Shown here: in pieces, positions 1 through 8,788 of the stretch
Layout of the letters: each line of letters starts with the position of its first letter
Numbering within the stretch: position 1 is the first letter of the stretch
Source: Streptomyces sp. NBC_00250
Lineage (GTDB): Bacteria > Actinomycetota > Actinomycetes > Streptomycetales > Streptomycetaceae
Assembly (NCBI RefSeq): GCF_036192275.1
Contig: NZ_CP108088.1
Coordinates: forward strand, 1,240,001-1,304,000
DNA: 64,000 nt
Direction: 5' to 3'
The notes under the pieces: generated by a model
Told to the model about the DNA's origin: nothing
Database searches by the model: none
Seen by the model: only the letters and a program-made list of their open reading frames with translations
Translations under genes and position numbers: made by a program

Positions 1-1
1 G

Positions 2-427
2 CTCCGGGAGGACCTGGTGGTGGTCTCCTCGGCGTCGGCCCCGGCGCCACGCCGTCCGGTGCGCATCACCGACCTGCGGGACCAGCCGCTCGTGATGTTC
101 CGGCACGGCTACGACCTGCGGGAACTGACCGTGGCGGCCTGCCGTGCGGAGGGCTTCGAGCCCACCTTCACGGTCGAGGGCGGCGAGCTGGACGCGGTCC
201 TCGGTTTCGTACGGGCCGGGCTCGGGCTCGCGGTCGTCCCCGCGATGGTGGCGGCCCGCGCCGGCCGGGACCTCCGCGTGACCGCCCTCGCCCGGCCGGG
301 CCTGCGCCGGACGATCGCCCTGGCACACCGGAGCGATGTGGCGCCTCCACGGGCGGCGCGGGAACTCCAGCGGATGCTGCTCGCCTCGCGCCGGGGTGGC
401 CCCGAACGGGCGATGGACGTCGGCTGA
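2..427 (+). CDS. LysR-family transcriptional regulator, C-terminal part (5' end outside window)
   Basis: Only the last ~142 codons are present; the reading frame is open through the first base of the window, so the DNA-binding helix-turn-helix lies upstream. The visible part resembles the effector-binding (periplasmic-binding-like) domain of LysR regulators: a DLRDQPLVMF strand, then a segment GELDAVLGFVRAGLGLAVVP that matches the usual 'V..GLGVALVP' second-subdomain motif, and a final helix ending in RELQRML. It would act as a cytoplasmic regulator with a small-molecule co-inducer, target unknown. It could only be another type of periplasmic-binding-like protein if the missing half differed. 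Confidence 0.8.
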   Translation, partial: LREDLVVVSSASAPAPRRPVRITDLRDQPLVMFRHGYDLRELTVAACRAEGFEPTFTVEGGELDAVLGFVRAGLGLAVVPAMVAARAGRDLRVTALARPGLRRTIALAHRSDVAPPRAARELQRMLLASRRGGPERAMDVG

Positions 428-477
428 GGCAGCCGTCGCCCGAGTGACCTGCCCCTCCTGGGCCCCCGTAAATCCGC

Positions 478-2691
478 GTGCGACCGACGTCGGGCGACTG
501 CGAACATGCCCGTATGGTCCACGCTCTCGAACACCTGGTCGTCCGGCACACCCACCGTCTCCCCCACCCCACCGGTCCGGCCGGGGACGGGTCAGCCGCC
601 GTTCGCAGGTTCGACGCGGCCCTGATGACCGCCGGGTTCAAGCTCTCGGCCGAGCTGATCGAGCGCCTGTCGGGCTTCGCCGAGCCGACGGTCGTCGAGA
701 CCGCGGTACGCACCCTGGCCACGGTCCGCGAACTCGTCGGCGACCATGTGCGGCACAACGTCTACTTCGTCGACTTCCCGGCCAACGTGCCGGACACGCT
801 CGACTTCTGGATGGCGTGCGTGGCCGAGGCGCTCGACGACGTCGACGCCCGCGCCGACACGGTCGACCGGCTGCGGGCCGGCGTCCTCGACCTGCTGACC
901 CTCCCGTCGTACGGCCGCTACCGGCACACGTACGAGGAGATGCTCGCCGCCCACGACGAGCTGATCGCGGCGGCCGGTGACCGGCTGACGGTGCTCCACC
1001 CGGGCGCGGACGGGGACGCCGAGGTCACCGGGGTCTATCTGGCCCTCGCCGGCAGCACCACTCCGCTCGGCGAGGAGCATCTGCGCGATCTGGCCGTGCT
1101 CGCCGAGCACTGCGCGGACGGCCCCCAGCCCGAGACGATCACGGTCCGGGAGAACCGCGCCGTCGTCAACCACGCCCGGCTGCGGGTGGGCGCGGCTCCG
1201 CTGCTCGACACCGTGACCGACGTCCTGCGGCTGGCCTGCGCCCTCGCGGAGGGCGATGTCACCCTGCGCGAGCCGACCCGTTTCCGCGCGCTGTCCCGCC
1301 CGTACCGCCGCGCCCTGCTCGCGGGGCTCGACGCGGTCGTGGCCGCGTCCCCGGCCAAGCTCGCGGACGTGTCCGCGCACGCCGAGGCGTGGAAGCGGCT
1401 CGGGGAGCGGCTGCACCCCCACGAGCACCCGCACCGGCCGCACGCGGCGGAGGTGTTCGCCGTGGCCCGGGGCGAGCGGAAGGTGCCGTCGTTCGACAGC
1501 CGAACGGAGGAGATGCTCGGTCGGGGTGATGTCACGGCCGCGGCGGAGCTGCTGGCGTCCCACGCTCCGGGCCGCCTGTTCCGTGCCCTGGACCGGCTCC
1601 TTCGCGGTGCGGCGGACGGCAAGGAGCGGGAGGCGGTCCTCGCGGCCGTCGAGCGGGCCGCGCCGGAGGTGTCGGGCCGGGTCGTCCTGTCCGTGCGCGA
1701 GCACCTGCAGAACCGGGCGGGCGGGAGCGGTGGGGAGCGCCGGGTGTTCGTGAACCGGGAGGGCAAGGCCTGGGTCACCGCCGACACGCGTCCGGCCCTT
1801 GAGGACATCGACCGCGAGCGGCTCATCGCGGTCCTCGATGCCGAGACCCGGCACCGACTCCCTACCCCGGGGCACCTGTTGATCGACCCGGACGTGCTGG
1901 ACGTGGCCCTGCCGTTGAGCGGCCGGGCGGCCTCGGCGGGGCTCGGCGTGCTGCCGCGCGGCTCGGTCTCGCCGGTCGAGGGGGAGCTGCTGCGCTTCTT
2001 CACGTACTGGCGCGAGGCGCGGCACACGACCGACCTGGATCTGTCGGCGGCCGTCCTGGACGAGAACTACGCGACGATCACCTGGCTGTCGTACACGGCG
2101 CTTACCGACGTCGAGGGCCGGCACTCGGGTGACATCACCGAAGCGCCGGACGGGGCATCGGAGTTCATCGATCTGCGGCTCGGCGCGGTGCGGGGCACGT
2201 TCATCGTCCCGCAGGTGCACGTCTTCTCGGGTGAGGGCTTCGACCAGGTGGCGGAGGGCTTCTTCGGGTTCATGCTGCGCGAGGGCGAGCAGGGTGGCCG
2301 GCCGTTCGAGCCGCGTACCGTGCGGATGAAGTCGGATCTGCGCGGCCCCGGCCGGGTGGCGCTGCCGCTCGCCTTCCGGCGGGACGAGGAGGGCCGCTGG
2401 CACGCGCACTGGCTGCATCTGTATCTGCGGGGGGCGCCGTCGGGGAACCGGGTCGAGGAGCACCGGGTGTCGATCGCGGTCCTGTTGCGCGGTCTGTTCG
2501 CCCGGACGCCCCTGACGGTTCGTCATCTGGTGGCTCTGATGGAGGAGTCGGGCGCTTCGACGACCCTGTGGGACGGCCGGACGGTGCCGGACGCCCCCGT
2601 CACGTACATCGGCCTGGAGCGGCCGGACGGCCTCGCTCCCGGTTCGTCCGTGATCACCCCGGAAAATCTGCGCGACCTGCTGCCCGCCTGA
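478..2691 (+). CDS. Large TerD-domain protein (MXAN_6230/SCO0854-like)
   Basis: A 737-residue protein if the GTG at 478 is used; an ATG at 514 is an equally plausible start, and neither has a convincing ribosome site. The N-terminal two thirds is helical and Arg/Leu/Ala-rich, with a conserved-looking YGRYRHTYEEML block near residue 145. Residues ~505-640 form a TerD-like domain (FFTYWREARHTTDLDLSAAV, then YTALTDVEG and DGASEFIDL), the Ca-binding fold of tellurite/stress-resistance proteins. The overall pattern recalls the MXAN_6230/SCO0854 family, but I see no RING-type Cys/His cluster, so an N-terminal part may be absent or divergent. Function is unknown; the family is associated with general stress. 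A strong hairpin follows the stop. Confidence 0.65.
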   Translation: MRPTSGDCEHARMVHALEHLVVRHTHRLPHPTGPAGDGSAAVRRFDAALMTAGFKLSAELIERLSGFAEPTVVETAVRTLATVRELVGDHVRHNVYFVDFPANVPDTLDFWMACVAEALDDVDARADTVDRLRAGVLDLLTLPSYGRYRHTYEEMLAAHDELIAAAGDRLTVLHPGADGDAEVTGVYLALAGSTTPLGEEHLRDLAVLAEHCADGPQPETITVRENRAVVNHARLRVGAAPLLDTVTDVLRLACALAEGDVTLREPTRFRALSRPYRRALLAGLDAVVAASPAKLADVSAHAEAWKRLGERLHPHEHPHRPHAAEVFAVARGERKVPSFDSRTEEMLGRGDVTAAAELLASHAPGRLFRALDRLLRGAADGKEREAVLAAVERAAPEVSGRVVLSVREHLQNRAGGSGGERRVFVNREGKAWVTADTRPALEDIDRERLIAVLDAETRHRLPTPGHLLIDPDVLDVALPLSGRAASAGLGVLPRGSVSPVEGELLRFFTYWREARHTTDLDLSAAVLDENYATITWLSYTALTDVEGRHSGDITEAPDGASEFIDLRLGAVRGTFIVPQVHVFSGEGFDQVAEGFFGFMLREGEQGGRPFEPRTVRMKSDLRGPGRVALPLAFRRDEEGRWHAHWLHLYLRGAPSGNRVEEHRVSIAVLLRGLFARTPLTVRHLVALMEESGASTTLWDGRTVPDAPVTYIGLERPDGLAPGSSVITPENLRDLLPA

Positions 2692-2783
2692 GTGCTACGG
2701 TCGTTCCGGGGCGAGGCCATGGAGAGGCTTCCTTCTCATACTCCAATGAATTAGCCTCTCCGCTTTCCTCCCCCGTACTCTTC

Positions 2784-2814
2784 CCGGCCTCCCCGCTTCG
2801 CGCGGGGAGGCCGG
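2784..2814 (+). terminator. Rho-independent terminator, 13-bp stem
   Basis: CCGGCCTCCCCGC pairs perfectly with GCGGGGAGGCCGG around a TTCGC loop, followed by TTTCGT on the plus strand. It lies between the convergent TerD-domain gene and the cyclic-di-GMP gene and can serve both. Confidence 0.85.
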
Positions 2815-2831
2815 TTTCGTACGTTCGGGTC

Positions 2832-4997
2832 TCAGACCGCGTCCGCCAGGAGCAGCGAGTGGATGCGGTCGGGGGCGCCGGGGCGGGCGTAGTACCAGCC
2901 CTGGGCCGTGTCGCAGCCGAGGTCGCGGAGCTGGCGGGCCTGGGCTCCGGTCTCCACGCCCTCGACGGTGACGGCGAGTTCCAGACTGTGCGCCAGGGAG
3001 ACGATCCCCTCGACGATCTTGAGGTCGACCGGGTCCACCGGGTGCTGCTGCATGCCCCGGGTGAAGGAGCGGTCGAGCTTGAGGACGCTCACCGGCAGTC
3101 GGCGCAGGTTGGCCAGGTTCGAGTAGCCGGTGCCGAAGTCGTCCAGCGCGATGTCCACGCCCATCTCGGCGAGCTGCCGCAGCGGCTTGAGCAGGTCCTC
3201 GTCGGCACCGATGAGCGCCGATTCGGTCACCTCCAGGCAGAGCGCGCCCGGTTCGAGCCCCGACCGTTCCAGGACGTCGACGGTGTCGGCGACCAGGCGC
3301 GGGTGGTGGAGCTGCGTCGGGGAGAGATTGACGTTGATCCGCAGCGGGCCGCCATCGGAGTGCCGGGTCTGCCAGAAGCGGGCCTGGCGCACGGCCTCCT
3401 GGAGCACCCAGCGGCCGAGCGGCACGATGAGCCCGGTGTCCTCGGCGAGCGGGATGAAGCGGTCGGGGCCGAGGACGCCGTGCTGCGGGTGGCACCACCG
3501 TACGAGCGCCTCGGCGCCGTGGACGCTGCCGTCGACGAGATGGACGAGCGGCTGGTACTCGATGAAGAACTCGCCGCGTTCCAGGGCGGTCGGCAGGGCC
3601 GTGGTGAGGCCGTGCCGGGTGATGGCGCGGGCGTCGGCCTCCGCGTCGGCCAGCTCGAAGCGGTTGCCGCCCGCGGACTTGGCCCGGTACATGGTGATGT
3701 CGGCGCTCCGCAGCACCTCGGCCGGGGTCCGCTCGCCGGCCGGTCCCTCGACCACGCCGAGGCTGCCGCGGACGGTGAGTTCGCGGCCGTCGATGCGGAG
3801 GGGGGTGGAGAGGGCCGCGAGGATGCGGTCGGCGAGTTCGGTGACGTCGCGCTCACCGCCCGCGCCGGTGGTGAGCGCGACGAACTCGTCCCCGCCGAGC
3901 CGGGCCACCATCTCGCCGGACCCGGTGACACAGCTCTGCAGCCGGTCGGCGACCTCGACGAGCAGCCGGTCTCCGGTGGAGTGGCCGAGGCTGTCGTTGA
4001 TGACCTTGAAGCCGTCGAGGTCCAGGTAGCAGAGGCCGAAGCGGGCGTTGTCGCCGGGCGCGAGGGCCTTCTCCAGACGCTCGAAGAACAGGGTGCGGTT
4101 GGGCAGTCCCGTCAGGGCGTCGTGGGTGGCCTCGTACCGCAGGCGCAGATGGAGCAGGCGCCGCTCGGTGGTGTCCTCCATGAGGGCCAGCTGGTACTGG
4201 GGGTTGCCCTCGGCGTCGCGGAGGAGCGAGACGGTGAGATTGGTCCAGAGAACCGTTCCGTCACCGCGGTAGTAGGGCTTCTCCACCCGGTAGTGCTCGC
4301 GGTCGCCGCGGACGAGCTCCTCGTACAGCTTCCAGACGTGCGGGCCGTCCTCCGGGTGGACCCACTCGCTGACGTTCCGGCTGCGGAGCGGGCCCTCCAT
4401 CCCGCCGAACATGCGGGTGAGGGTCTCGTTGACCTCCAGGACGTTGCCGTCGAGGTCGGCGATGCCGATGCCGATCGCCGCCCCGTCGAAGACCGCCCGG
4501 AAGCGGCTCTCGGTGGCGTGCAGGGCGATCTCGGCGGCGCTGCGGGCGGAGAGCGCGGAGCGTGCGATGGCCTCCTGCTCGGCGCGGGTCCGCTCGCGCA
4601 GGGCCTGGGCGTAGCCGGTGGCCATGGCGTGCTGGAGCCGGGCGCAGCGGGCCCGGAGCTCCTCGGCCGGCAGGTCCGACTCCGTACCGCAGTAGAGCAC
4701 CAGGTAGGAGTCGACGACCCCGAGGCTGCGGCCGAGGGCGTCCGGGTCGGTGCAGTGGGCGGCGACGAGGGCCCCGCCCGTGCGGTGCGCCGGGGCCGTG
4801 TCGAAGGGCCGGGCGTGCAGCGCGTCGTACAGGGTGCGGGCCAGCGGCAGCAGATGACCCTCGAACTCGGCGCGGGTCAGCGAGGTGGCGGTCACCGGGA
4901 AGATCGCACGGCTCCAGATGGTGACGAACCGCCTGAGTCTGTCCTCCGGGCCGTCGGCTTCGGCAACGCTGCCGGACGGCTGAGACGGGACCTTCAC
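2832..4997 (-). CDS. PAS-GGDEF-EAL cyclic-di-GMP turnover protein
   Basis: A 721-residue soluble protein with no membrane segment. Order: an N-terminal helical region (1-155), PAS/PAC (about 162-282), GGDEF domain with intact RLGGDEF (G368-F372) and the phosphate-binding stretch LDLDGFKVINDSLGH, then an EAL domain starting EALVRW at 496 and containing NVNLSP, EVTESALI and DDFGTGYSNL. Intact motifs in both domains suggest diguanylate cyclase plus phosphodiesterase capacity. The soluble PAS-GGDEF-EAL layout matches Streptomyces RmdA rather than the membrane-bound RmdB, but I cannot confirm orthology. Its start overlaps the upstream methyltransferase stop by 4 nt (ATGA), so the two are co-translated. 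Confidence 0.9.
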   Translation of the reverse strand: MKVPSQPSGSVAEADGPEDRLRRFVTIWSRAIFPVTATSLTRAEFEGHLLPLARTLYDALHARPFDTAPAHRTGGALVAAHCTDPDALGRSLGVVDSYLVLYCGTESDLPAEELRARCARLQHAMATGYAQALRERTRAEQEAIARSALSARSAAEIALHATESRFRAVFDGAAIGIGIADLDGNVLEVNETLTRMFGGMEGPLRSRNVSEWVHPEDGPHVWKLYEELVRGDREHYRVEKPYYRGDGTVLWTNLTVSLLRDAEGNPQYQLALMEDTTERRLLHLRLRYEATHDALTGLPNRTLFFERLEKALAPGDNARFGLCYLDLDGFKVINDSLGHSTGDRLLVEVADRLQSCVTGSGEMVARLGGDEFVALTTGAGGERDVTELADRILAALSTPLRIDGRELTVRGSLGVVEGPAGERTPAEVLRSADITMYRAKSAGGNRFELADAEADARAITRHGLTTALPTALERGEFFIEYQPLVHLVDGSVHGAEALVRWCHPQHGVLGPDRFIPLAEDTGLIVPLGRWVLQEAVRQARFWQTRHSDGGPLRINVNLSPTQLHHPRLVADTVDVLERSGLEPGALCLEVTESALIGADEDLLKPLRQLAEMGVDIALDDFGTGYSNLANLRRLPVSVLKLDRSFTRGMQQHPVDPVDLKIVEGIVSLAHSLELAVTVEGVETGAQARQLRDLGCDTAQGWYYARPGAPDRIHSLLLADAV

Positions 4998-5806
4998 GCC
5001 TTGCGCCCCACCCCTGCGAAACCGGAGAAGGCGTAGGGATCCTCCTCCTCGGCCGGGCTGTCCGGACGCCAGAGGGGCATCGGGACGAGGCCGGGCTCGA
5101 TCAGTTCGGTGCCCTCGAAGAAGCGGGTGATCTCGGCGCCGGAGCGCATCACCAGGGGGCTGCGGATGTTCCGGTAGACCCCGACGGTGCCGCCGGCCTG
5201 TTCCTCGGAGAGCGGGATGCCCTCGTACGAGGCGTGGGTGAGGACGAGGAGGCTGCCGGGCGCGAGGGCGTCGAGCAGTTCGGTGACGGCCTCGTACGGC
5301 CGGTCCTCGTCCTCCAGGAAGTGCAGGACGGCGACGAGGAGCAGCGCCACCGGCCGCTCCAGGTCGAGGAGTCGGGACACCTCGGGGCTGTACAGGATGT
5401 CGGCCGGCTTGCGCAGGTCGGCGGCGAGGACCGCGGCTCCCTCGTCGCCCTCCAGGACGGCGCGGCTGTGGGCCACGGCGACCGGGTCGTGGTCGACGTA
5501 GACCACGCGCGCGGAGGGGTCGGCGGTCCGGGCGACCTCGTGCACATTGCCGAAGGTGGGTATGCCGGAGCCGATGTCCAGGAACTGGGTGACGTCGTTG
5601 TCAACGGCGTGGCGGACGGCGCGCCGCATGAAGGCACGGTTCGCCTGCATGACCTTGGGCAGGCCAGGCATGAACTCCATGGCCTTGCGCGCCGCTTCCC
5701 GGTCCACTTCGAAATTGTGCGAGCCGCCCAGATAGAAGTCGTACATACGGGACACGCTCGGCACCGAAATGTCGATACCAGGCGGAGCCCAGGCGGGACG
5801 CTCCAT
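4994..5806 (-). CDS. DUF574-type SAM-dependent methyltransferase
   Basis: About 270 residues, beginning MERPAWAPPGIDISVPS. The ATG at 5806 is preferred over an in-frame TTG at 5821 because GGAG sits about 7 nt before it. The protein has the actinomycete DUF574/Methyltransf_19 signature: SRMYDFYLGGSHNFEVDREAA near the start, FLDIGSGIPT as SAM-binding motif I, VVYVDHDPVAVAHSRAVL, and a late VLTHASYEG block. Substrate is unknown for the whole family, which is strongly expanded in Streptomyces. The stop overlaps the start of the GGDEF/EAL gene, implying a shared transcript with the methyltransferase first. Confidence 0.88.
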   Translation of the reverse strand: MERPAWAPPGIDISVPSVSRMYDFYLGGSHNFEVDREAARKAMEFMPGLPKVMQANRAFMRRAVRHAVDNDVTQFLDIGSGIPTFGNVHEVARTADPSARVVYVDHDPVAVAHSRAVLEGDEGAAVLAADLRKPADILYSPEVSRLLDLERPVALLLVAVLHFLEDEDRPYEAVTELLDALAPGSLLVLTHASYEGIPLSEEQAGGTVGVYRNIRSPLVMRSGAEITRFFEGTELIEPGLVPMPLWRPDSPAEEEDPYAFSGFAGVGRKA

Positions 5807-6341
5807 CAATGTCTCCAACAAGTCGCCATGGGGGATGCGGCCAGGTGTTCGCGGCCGGTGTTCGAGGTGAGGCTACTGATCGCCCGCCGAGAGAGCGAGT
5901 AGAAACGGAAATTCGCGGTCCGTTCTTGGTCACACGCCATTGGCACGTGCTCCCGGAACGAAGAGTTCACGCCTTCAGGCTGTGCAAATTCACGTGCATA
6001 TGAGTGTGCGTCGGCTCTTCGGCCGAGCGCGGTTCCCCGCGAGGGACGCCCAGGTCCCGCCCGTACCTCGGCTGTTACCGCCGGAGGGGCCTGGTCGCCG
6101 GTGCAGGATGCCCCGTTCACCTTCCCGTCCGACAGGGCGACAACCGGACAGTTATCGATCCGAGGCCGGAACGGACCCGGTCCGCCGCCTTCCGGAATCC
6201 ATCTGCCCCGCGATACGCGGGCATTGAGACCGTCGAGTCGCCCCCGCCGCCTTCGATCGTGGCGAAACGTCAAACCGGCGCGCACGGAGATCCGCTCCAT
6301 CCGGCGAATCCCGCTCGATTCCGCCCCGGCGCGCCGCGTCT
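5807..6341. other. 535-bp intergenic region between divergent genes
   Basis: This stretch separates the minus-strand methyltransferase from the plus-strand proline-rich gene and must hold both promoters. It is less GC-biased than its surroundings around 5880-6005. I find no convincing small gene: short open frames here lack ribosome sites and coding-type third-position bias. No clear sigma-70 hexamer pair could be fixed. Confidence 0.5.
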
Positions 6342-7124
6342 GTGATCAAGCTCGACGGCGTGTCTCTGTACGGATCACTTCTCGCGCGGCCGCTGGCGGC
6401 CCTCGGACTGGTGTGGCTGCTCGCCACCCCGGTGCCCGCCGCCGCGGACGCCTGCGCCTACGCCTCGACCGGCCCGGGCGGTTCCCACGTCGCGGTGGCG
6501 ATCGCCGGCGACGGCCACATCGACGGCGACGGCGACGGCGACGGCAGCTCAGGCAAGGGCAAGGGGCACGGGAAGGGCCACGGCAAGGGAAAGGGGCACG
6601 GCCATCACCACCACCCGAAGCCCTGCCCCACCGAGCCGCCCCCGCCGTGCCCGTCCCCCACGCCCGAGCCCACGCCTACTCCCACGCCCACTCCCACTCC
6701 CACGCCGACGCCGACGCCGACGCCCGAACCGCCGTCCCCGTCCCCCTCCCCTTCCCCGACGCCCTCGCCGTCACCGAAGCCGGAGCCGCCCCCGCCCACC
6801 CCTCTCCCGCCCCGGCCGGCACCGAAGCCACCGGCCACCGAGCCGGCACCCCGCCCGGAGCCGCCGCCGCCCGCCCCTCCGACCACGAGGCCGCCGGAGC
6901 CCGCGCCCGCGCCGCCCCCGCCGCCCCCGCCGCCGAGCCCGAGCCCGACGCCGCCGCCCACCGTGCGGCCACGGCCCCCGGCGCCCGGCCCCGTGGCACT
7001 GCCCCACTACCGCCGCGCCACGCACACCAAGCCGAAGAACGGCACATCCGTGGTCACCGCGACCCTCATGATCACCGCGCCCGCGGTGCTCGCGACGGCG
7101 ATCCTGCGCCCCCGGTCCAAGTGA
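6342..7124 (+). CDS. Secreted His/Gly- and Pro-rich protein with C-terminal membrane anchor
   Basis: 260 residues from a GTG start (a GTG at 6360 is an alternative). A signal peptide (hydrophobic PLAALGLVWLLATPVPAAADA) is followed by three low-complexity blocks: an acidic GDG repeat (residues ~55-68), a basic KGKGHGKGHGKGKGHGHHHH block (~70-90) that could bind metal, and a long PTPTP/PSPSP/PPPP region (~100-215) likely to span the cell wall. A final hydrophobic helix (VVTATLMITAPAVLATAIL) with the tail RPRSK looks like a membrane anchor. No catalytic domain is visible. The next gene, a DUF4239 membrane protein, begins 51 nt downstream and may share its transcript. Confidence 0.7.
   Translation: MIKLDGVSLYGSLLARPLAALGLVWLLATPVPAAADACAYASTGPGGSHVAVAIAGDGHIDGDGDGDGSSGKGKGHGKGHGKGKGHGHHHHPKPCPTEPPPPCPSPTPEPTPTPTPTPTPTPTPTPTPEPPSPSPSPSPTPSPSPKPEPPPPTPLPPRPAPKPPATEPAPRPEPPPPAPPTTRPPEPAPAPPPPPPPPSPSPTPPPTVRPRPPAPGPVALPHYRRATHTKPKNGTSVVTATLMITAPAVLATAILRPRSK
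6667..6722 (+). repeat. Short tandem codon repeat encoding Pro-Thr
   Basis: About nine iterations of an ACN-CCN hexamer encode alternating Thr-Pro. Codon variation between ACT/ACG and CCC/CCG shows it is not a recent perfect expansion. It sits in the cell-wall-spanning section of the proline-rich protein. Confidence 0.8.
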
Positions 7125-7175
7125 CCCGCCGGCCCATCGGCCCCTTCGTCTCTCCGAGTCCCGCAAGAGGAATCC

Positions 7176-7940
7176 ATGTCTGAATGGCTTGTTCTCACCC
7201 TTGCGATGGCTGCCGCGTGCGCCGTCGTGCTCACGATCGTCGTCATCAACAACCGCCGGATCCCCGAGGACGACGATCCCAGCGAGACCCCGGACGTCAT
7301 CGAGTACATGACGATGATGATCGGCGTGATCTACGCGATCGTCCTCGGTCTCGCCATCGCCGGTGTCTGGGAGGCCCGCGGGGCCGCCCAGGAGACCGTG
7401 CGGCAGGAGGCCCAGGCGATGCACGAGATCTCGGCTCGCGTCGAGGTGTACCCGCAGGCGGTCCGCGAGCGCATCCGCGCCGATGTGGACGCCTACGTGG
7501 CCTACGTGGTCGACGACGAGTGGACGTACATGGCGGAGCACGGCGAGCTGAGCGAGGAGGGCACCGCGCTCCTGGAGAAGGTGCGGCGCAGCGTCACCGA
7601 CTACCAGCCGGCCGACGACTTCGAGGGGCAGGCGTACCAGCCGCTGGTCGACCAGGTGGCCGTGGCCGACGACGCCCGGGGGGCCCGGGGGCAGAACGCG
7701 GGGGCGACCATGCCGGGGGTGGTGTGGTTCGGCCTGATCATCGGCGCCCTGGTGACGGTCGGCCTGATCTTCACCCTGCAGATCCGCAGGACCGGGCGCG
7801 AACTGCTGCTCGCCGGACTCTTCAGTGTGCTGATCGCGTTCCTGCTGTTCCTCATCTGGGACTTCGACGCGCCGTTCGGCCGGGGCATCTCGGCCACCGC
7901 CGCGCCGTTCACCGATCTGTTCCCGCAGCTCACACCCTGA
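7176..7940 (+). CDS. DUF4239 (bestrophin-like) membrane protein
   Basis: 254 residues from an ATG preceded by AGAGGA. One hydrophobic segment at the N-terminus (LVLTLAMAAACAVVLTIVVI), a second around 55-75 (MMIGVIYAIVLGLAIAGVWEA), then a long soluble stretch with EARGAAQETVRQEAQAMHEI, and two C-terminal segments (VWFGLIIGALVTVGLIFTL and LLLAGLFSVLIAFLLFLIW). This is the layout of DUF4239 proteins, distantly related to bestrophin channels. Physiological substrate is unknown. It follows the proline-rich gene closely on the same strand. Confidence 0.85.
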   Translation: MSEWLVLTLAMAAACAVVLTIVVINNRRIPEDDDPSETPDVIEYMTMMIGVIYAIVLGLAIAGVWEARGAAQETVRQEAQAMHEISARVEVYPQAVRERIRADVDAYVAYVVDDEWTYMAEHGELSEEGTALLEKVRRSVTDYQPADDFEGQAYQPLVDQVAVADDARGARGQNAGATMPGVVWFGLIIGALVTVGLIFTLQIRRTGRELLLAGLFSVLIAFLLFLIWDFDAPFGRGISATAAPFTDLFPQLTP

Positions 7941-8107
7941 GGCGACACGCCCGTGTGGGCCGGTCGGGGGACATCCATGCCCCATTCGCACGTCTGGGAT
8001 CGCGGCTGTGGTAGTGCGCTCCTAGCGTTTCGGACATCGAGGTGCACGCACGGTCTTTCGCGGAAGCCCCCTTCCGCGGCTGCCCCTCGGGACCCGGAGG
8101 ATTCACC

Positions 8108-8668
8108 ATGCGCGCGATACGTGCCGCGACCACTGCCCTGCTGGGGGCGGCCGCCCTCGCCCTGGCCGCCCCCGCCGCCGTCGCGGCGGACGGCGCTCCC
8201 GCACCGAACCCGCGGGTAGCGCGAGCCAAGGCACCGGGCGATTTCGTCGTGTCGCCCTCGCTCGTCTCCCCGGGCGGCCGGGTGACGCTCAGCGCCCCCG
8301 GCTGCGCCAGTACGGCGAGGGCCTCGGCCGGCATCTTCGACACCGTCACCATCGCACCGGGCTCGGCGGCCATCGCCACCGTGGACGCGGACGCCCGACG
8401 AGGCGCCGTGTACACGGTGTCGTTCAACTGCACCGGCGGGATCTCGGACACCGTCGATCTGACGATCAGCGGCGTTCCGACCGCCACCCCGACGATCAGC
8501 TCCACCATCCTCACTCCCCCGCGCGGGGTTCAGGGTGGTCTGGGCGGTTCGGTGGGCGGCCTGGAGCCGCTCGAACTGGCCGGCGGCGGTGCGCTCGTGC
8601 TCGCCGCGGCCATCGGCGGCGTGTACGTGGTGGTCCGTCGCCGCTCCGGCGCGACCCGTCGCCACTGA
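8108..8668 (+). CDS. Secreted surface protein with LPXTG-less C-terminal anchor (copy A)
   Basis: 186 residues. The ATG at 8108 is chosen because GGAGG lies 7 nt upstream and it gives a clean signal peptide (RAATTALLGAAALALAAPAAVAADG). The mature part is a small beta domain (VSPSLVSPGGRVTLSAPGC...VYTVSFNC) with a Cys pair that could form a disulfide. The C-terminus has RGVQGGLGGSVGGLEPLELA, a hydrophobic helix (GGGALVLAAAIGGVYVVV) and RRRSGATRRH: the form of a sorting or anchoring signal but without LPXTG. The convergent gene at 8789-9307 encodes a clear homologue, and a class F sortase follows, so a linked role at the cell surface is likely. Confidence 0.75.
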   Translation: MRAIRAATTALLGAAALALAAPAAVAADGAPAPNPRVARAKAPGDFVVSPSLVSPGGRVTLSAPGCASTARASAGIFDTVTIAPGSAAIATVDADARRGAVYTVSFNCTGGISDTVDLTISGVPTATPTISSTILTPPRGVQGGLGGSVGGLEPLELAGGGALVLAAAIGGVYVVVRRRSGATRRH

Positions 8669-8714
8669 GCGGCCGTCATGGCCCGGTCCGGTGTGGGTGC
8701 CCGGCGTCCACGGA

Positions 8715-8760
8715 CGCCCGTCGCCCCCGGGTCCCTGCAGGGACCCGGGGGCGACGGGCG
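8715..8760. terminator. 46-bp perfect palindrome, bidirectional terminator
   Basis: The 21-nt arm starting CGCCCGTCGCCCCCGGG pairs without mismatch around a TGCA centre. It sits in the 120-bp gap between the two convergent surface-protein genes and should end transcription from both sides. Confidence 0.88.
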
Positions 8761-8788
8761 GGGTGGGCCGACCGGGAGGTTCGACCGG

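Noticed and set aside
2568..5036. An 822-codon plus-strand open frame opposite the GGDEF/EAL gene
   Set aside because: It mirrors the third-position bias of the real minus-strand gene and has no family features.
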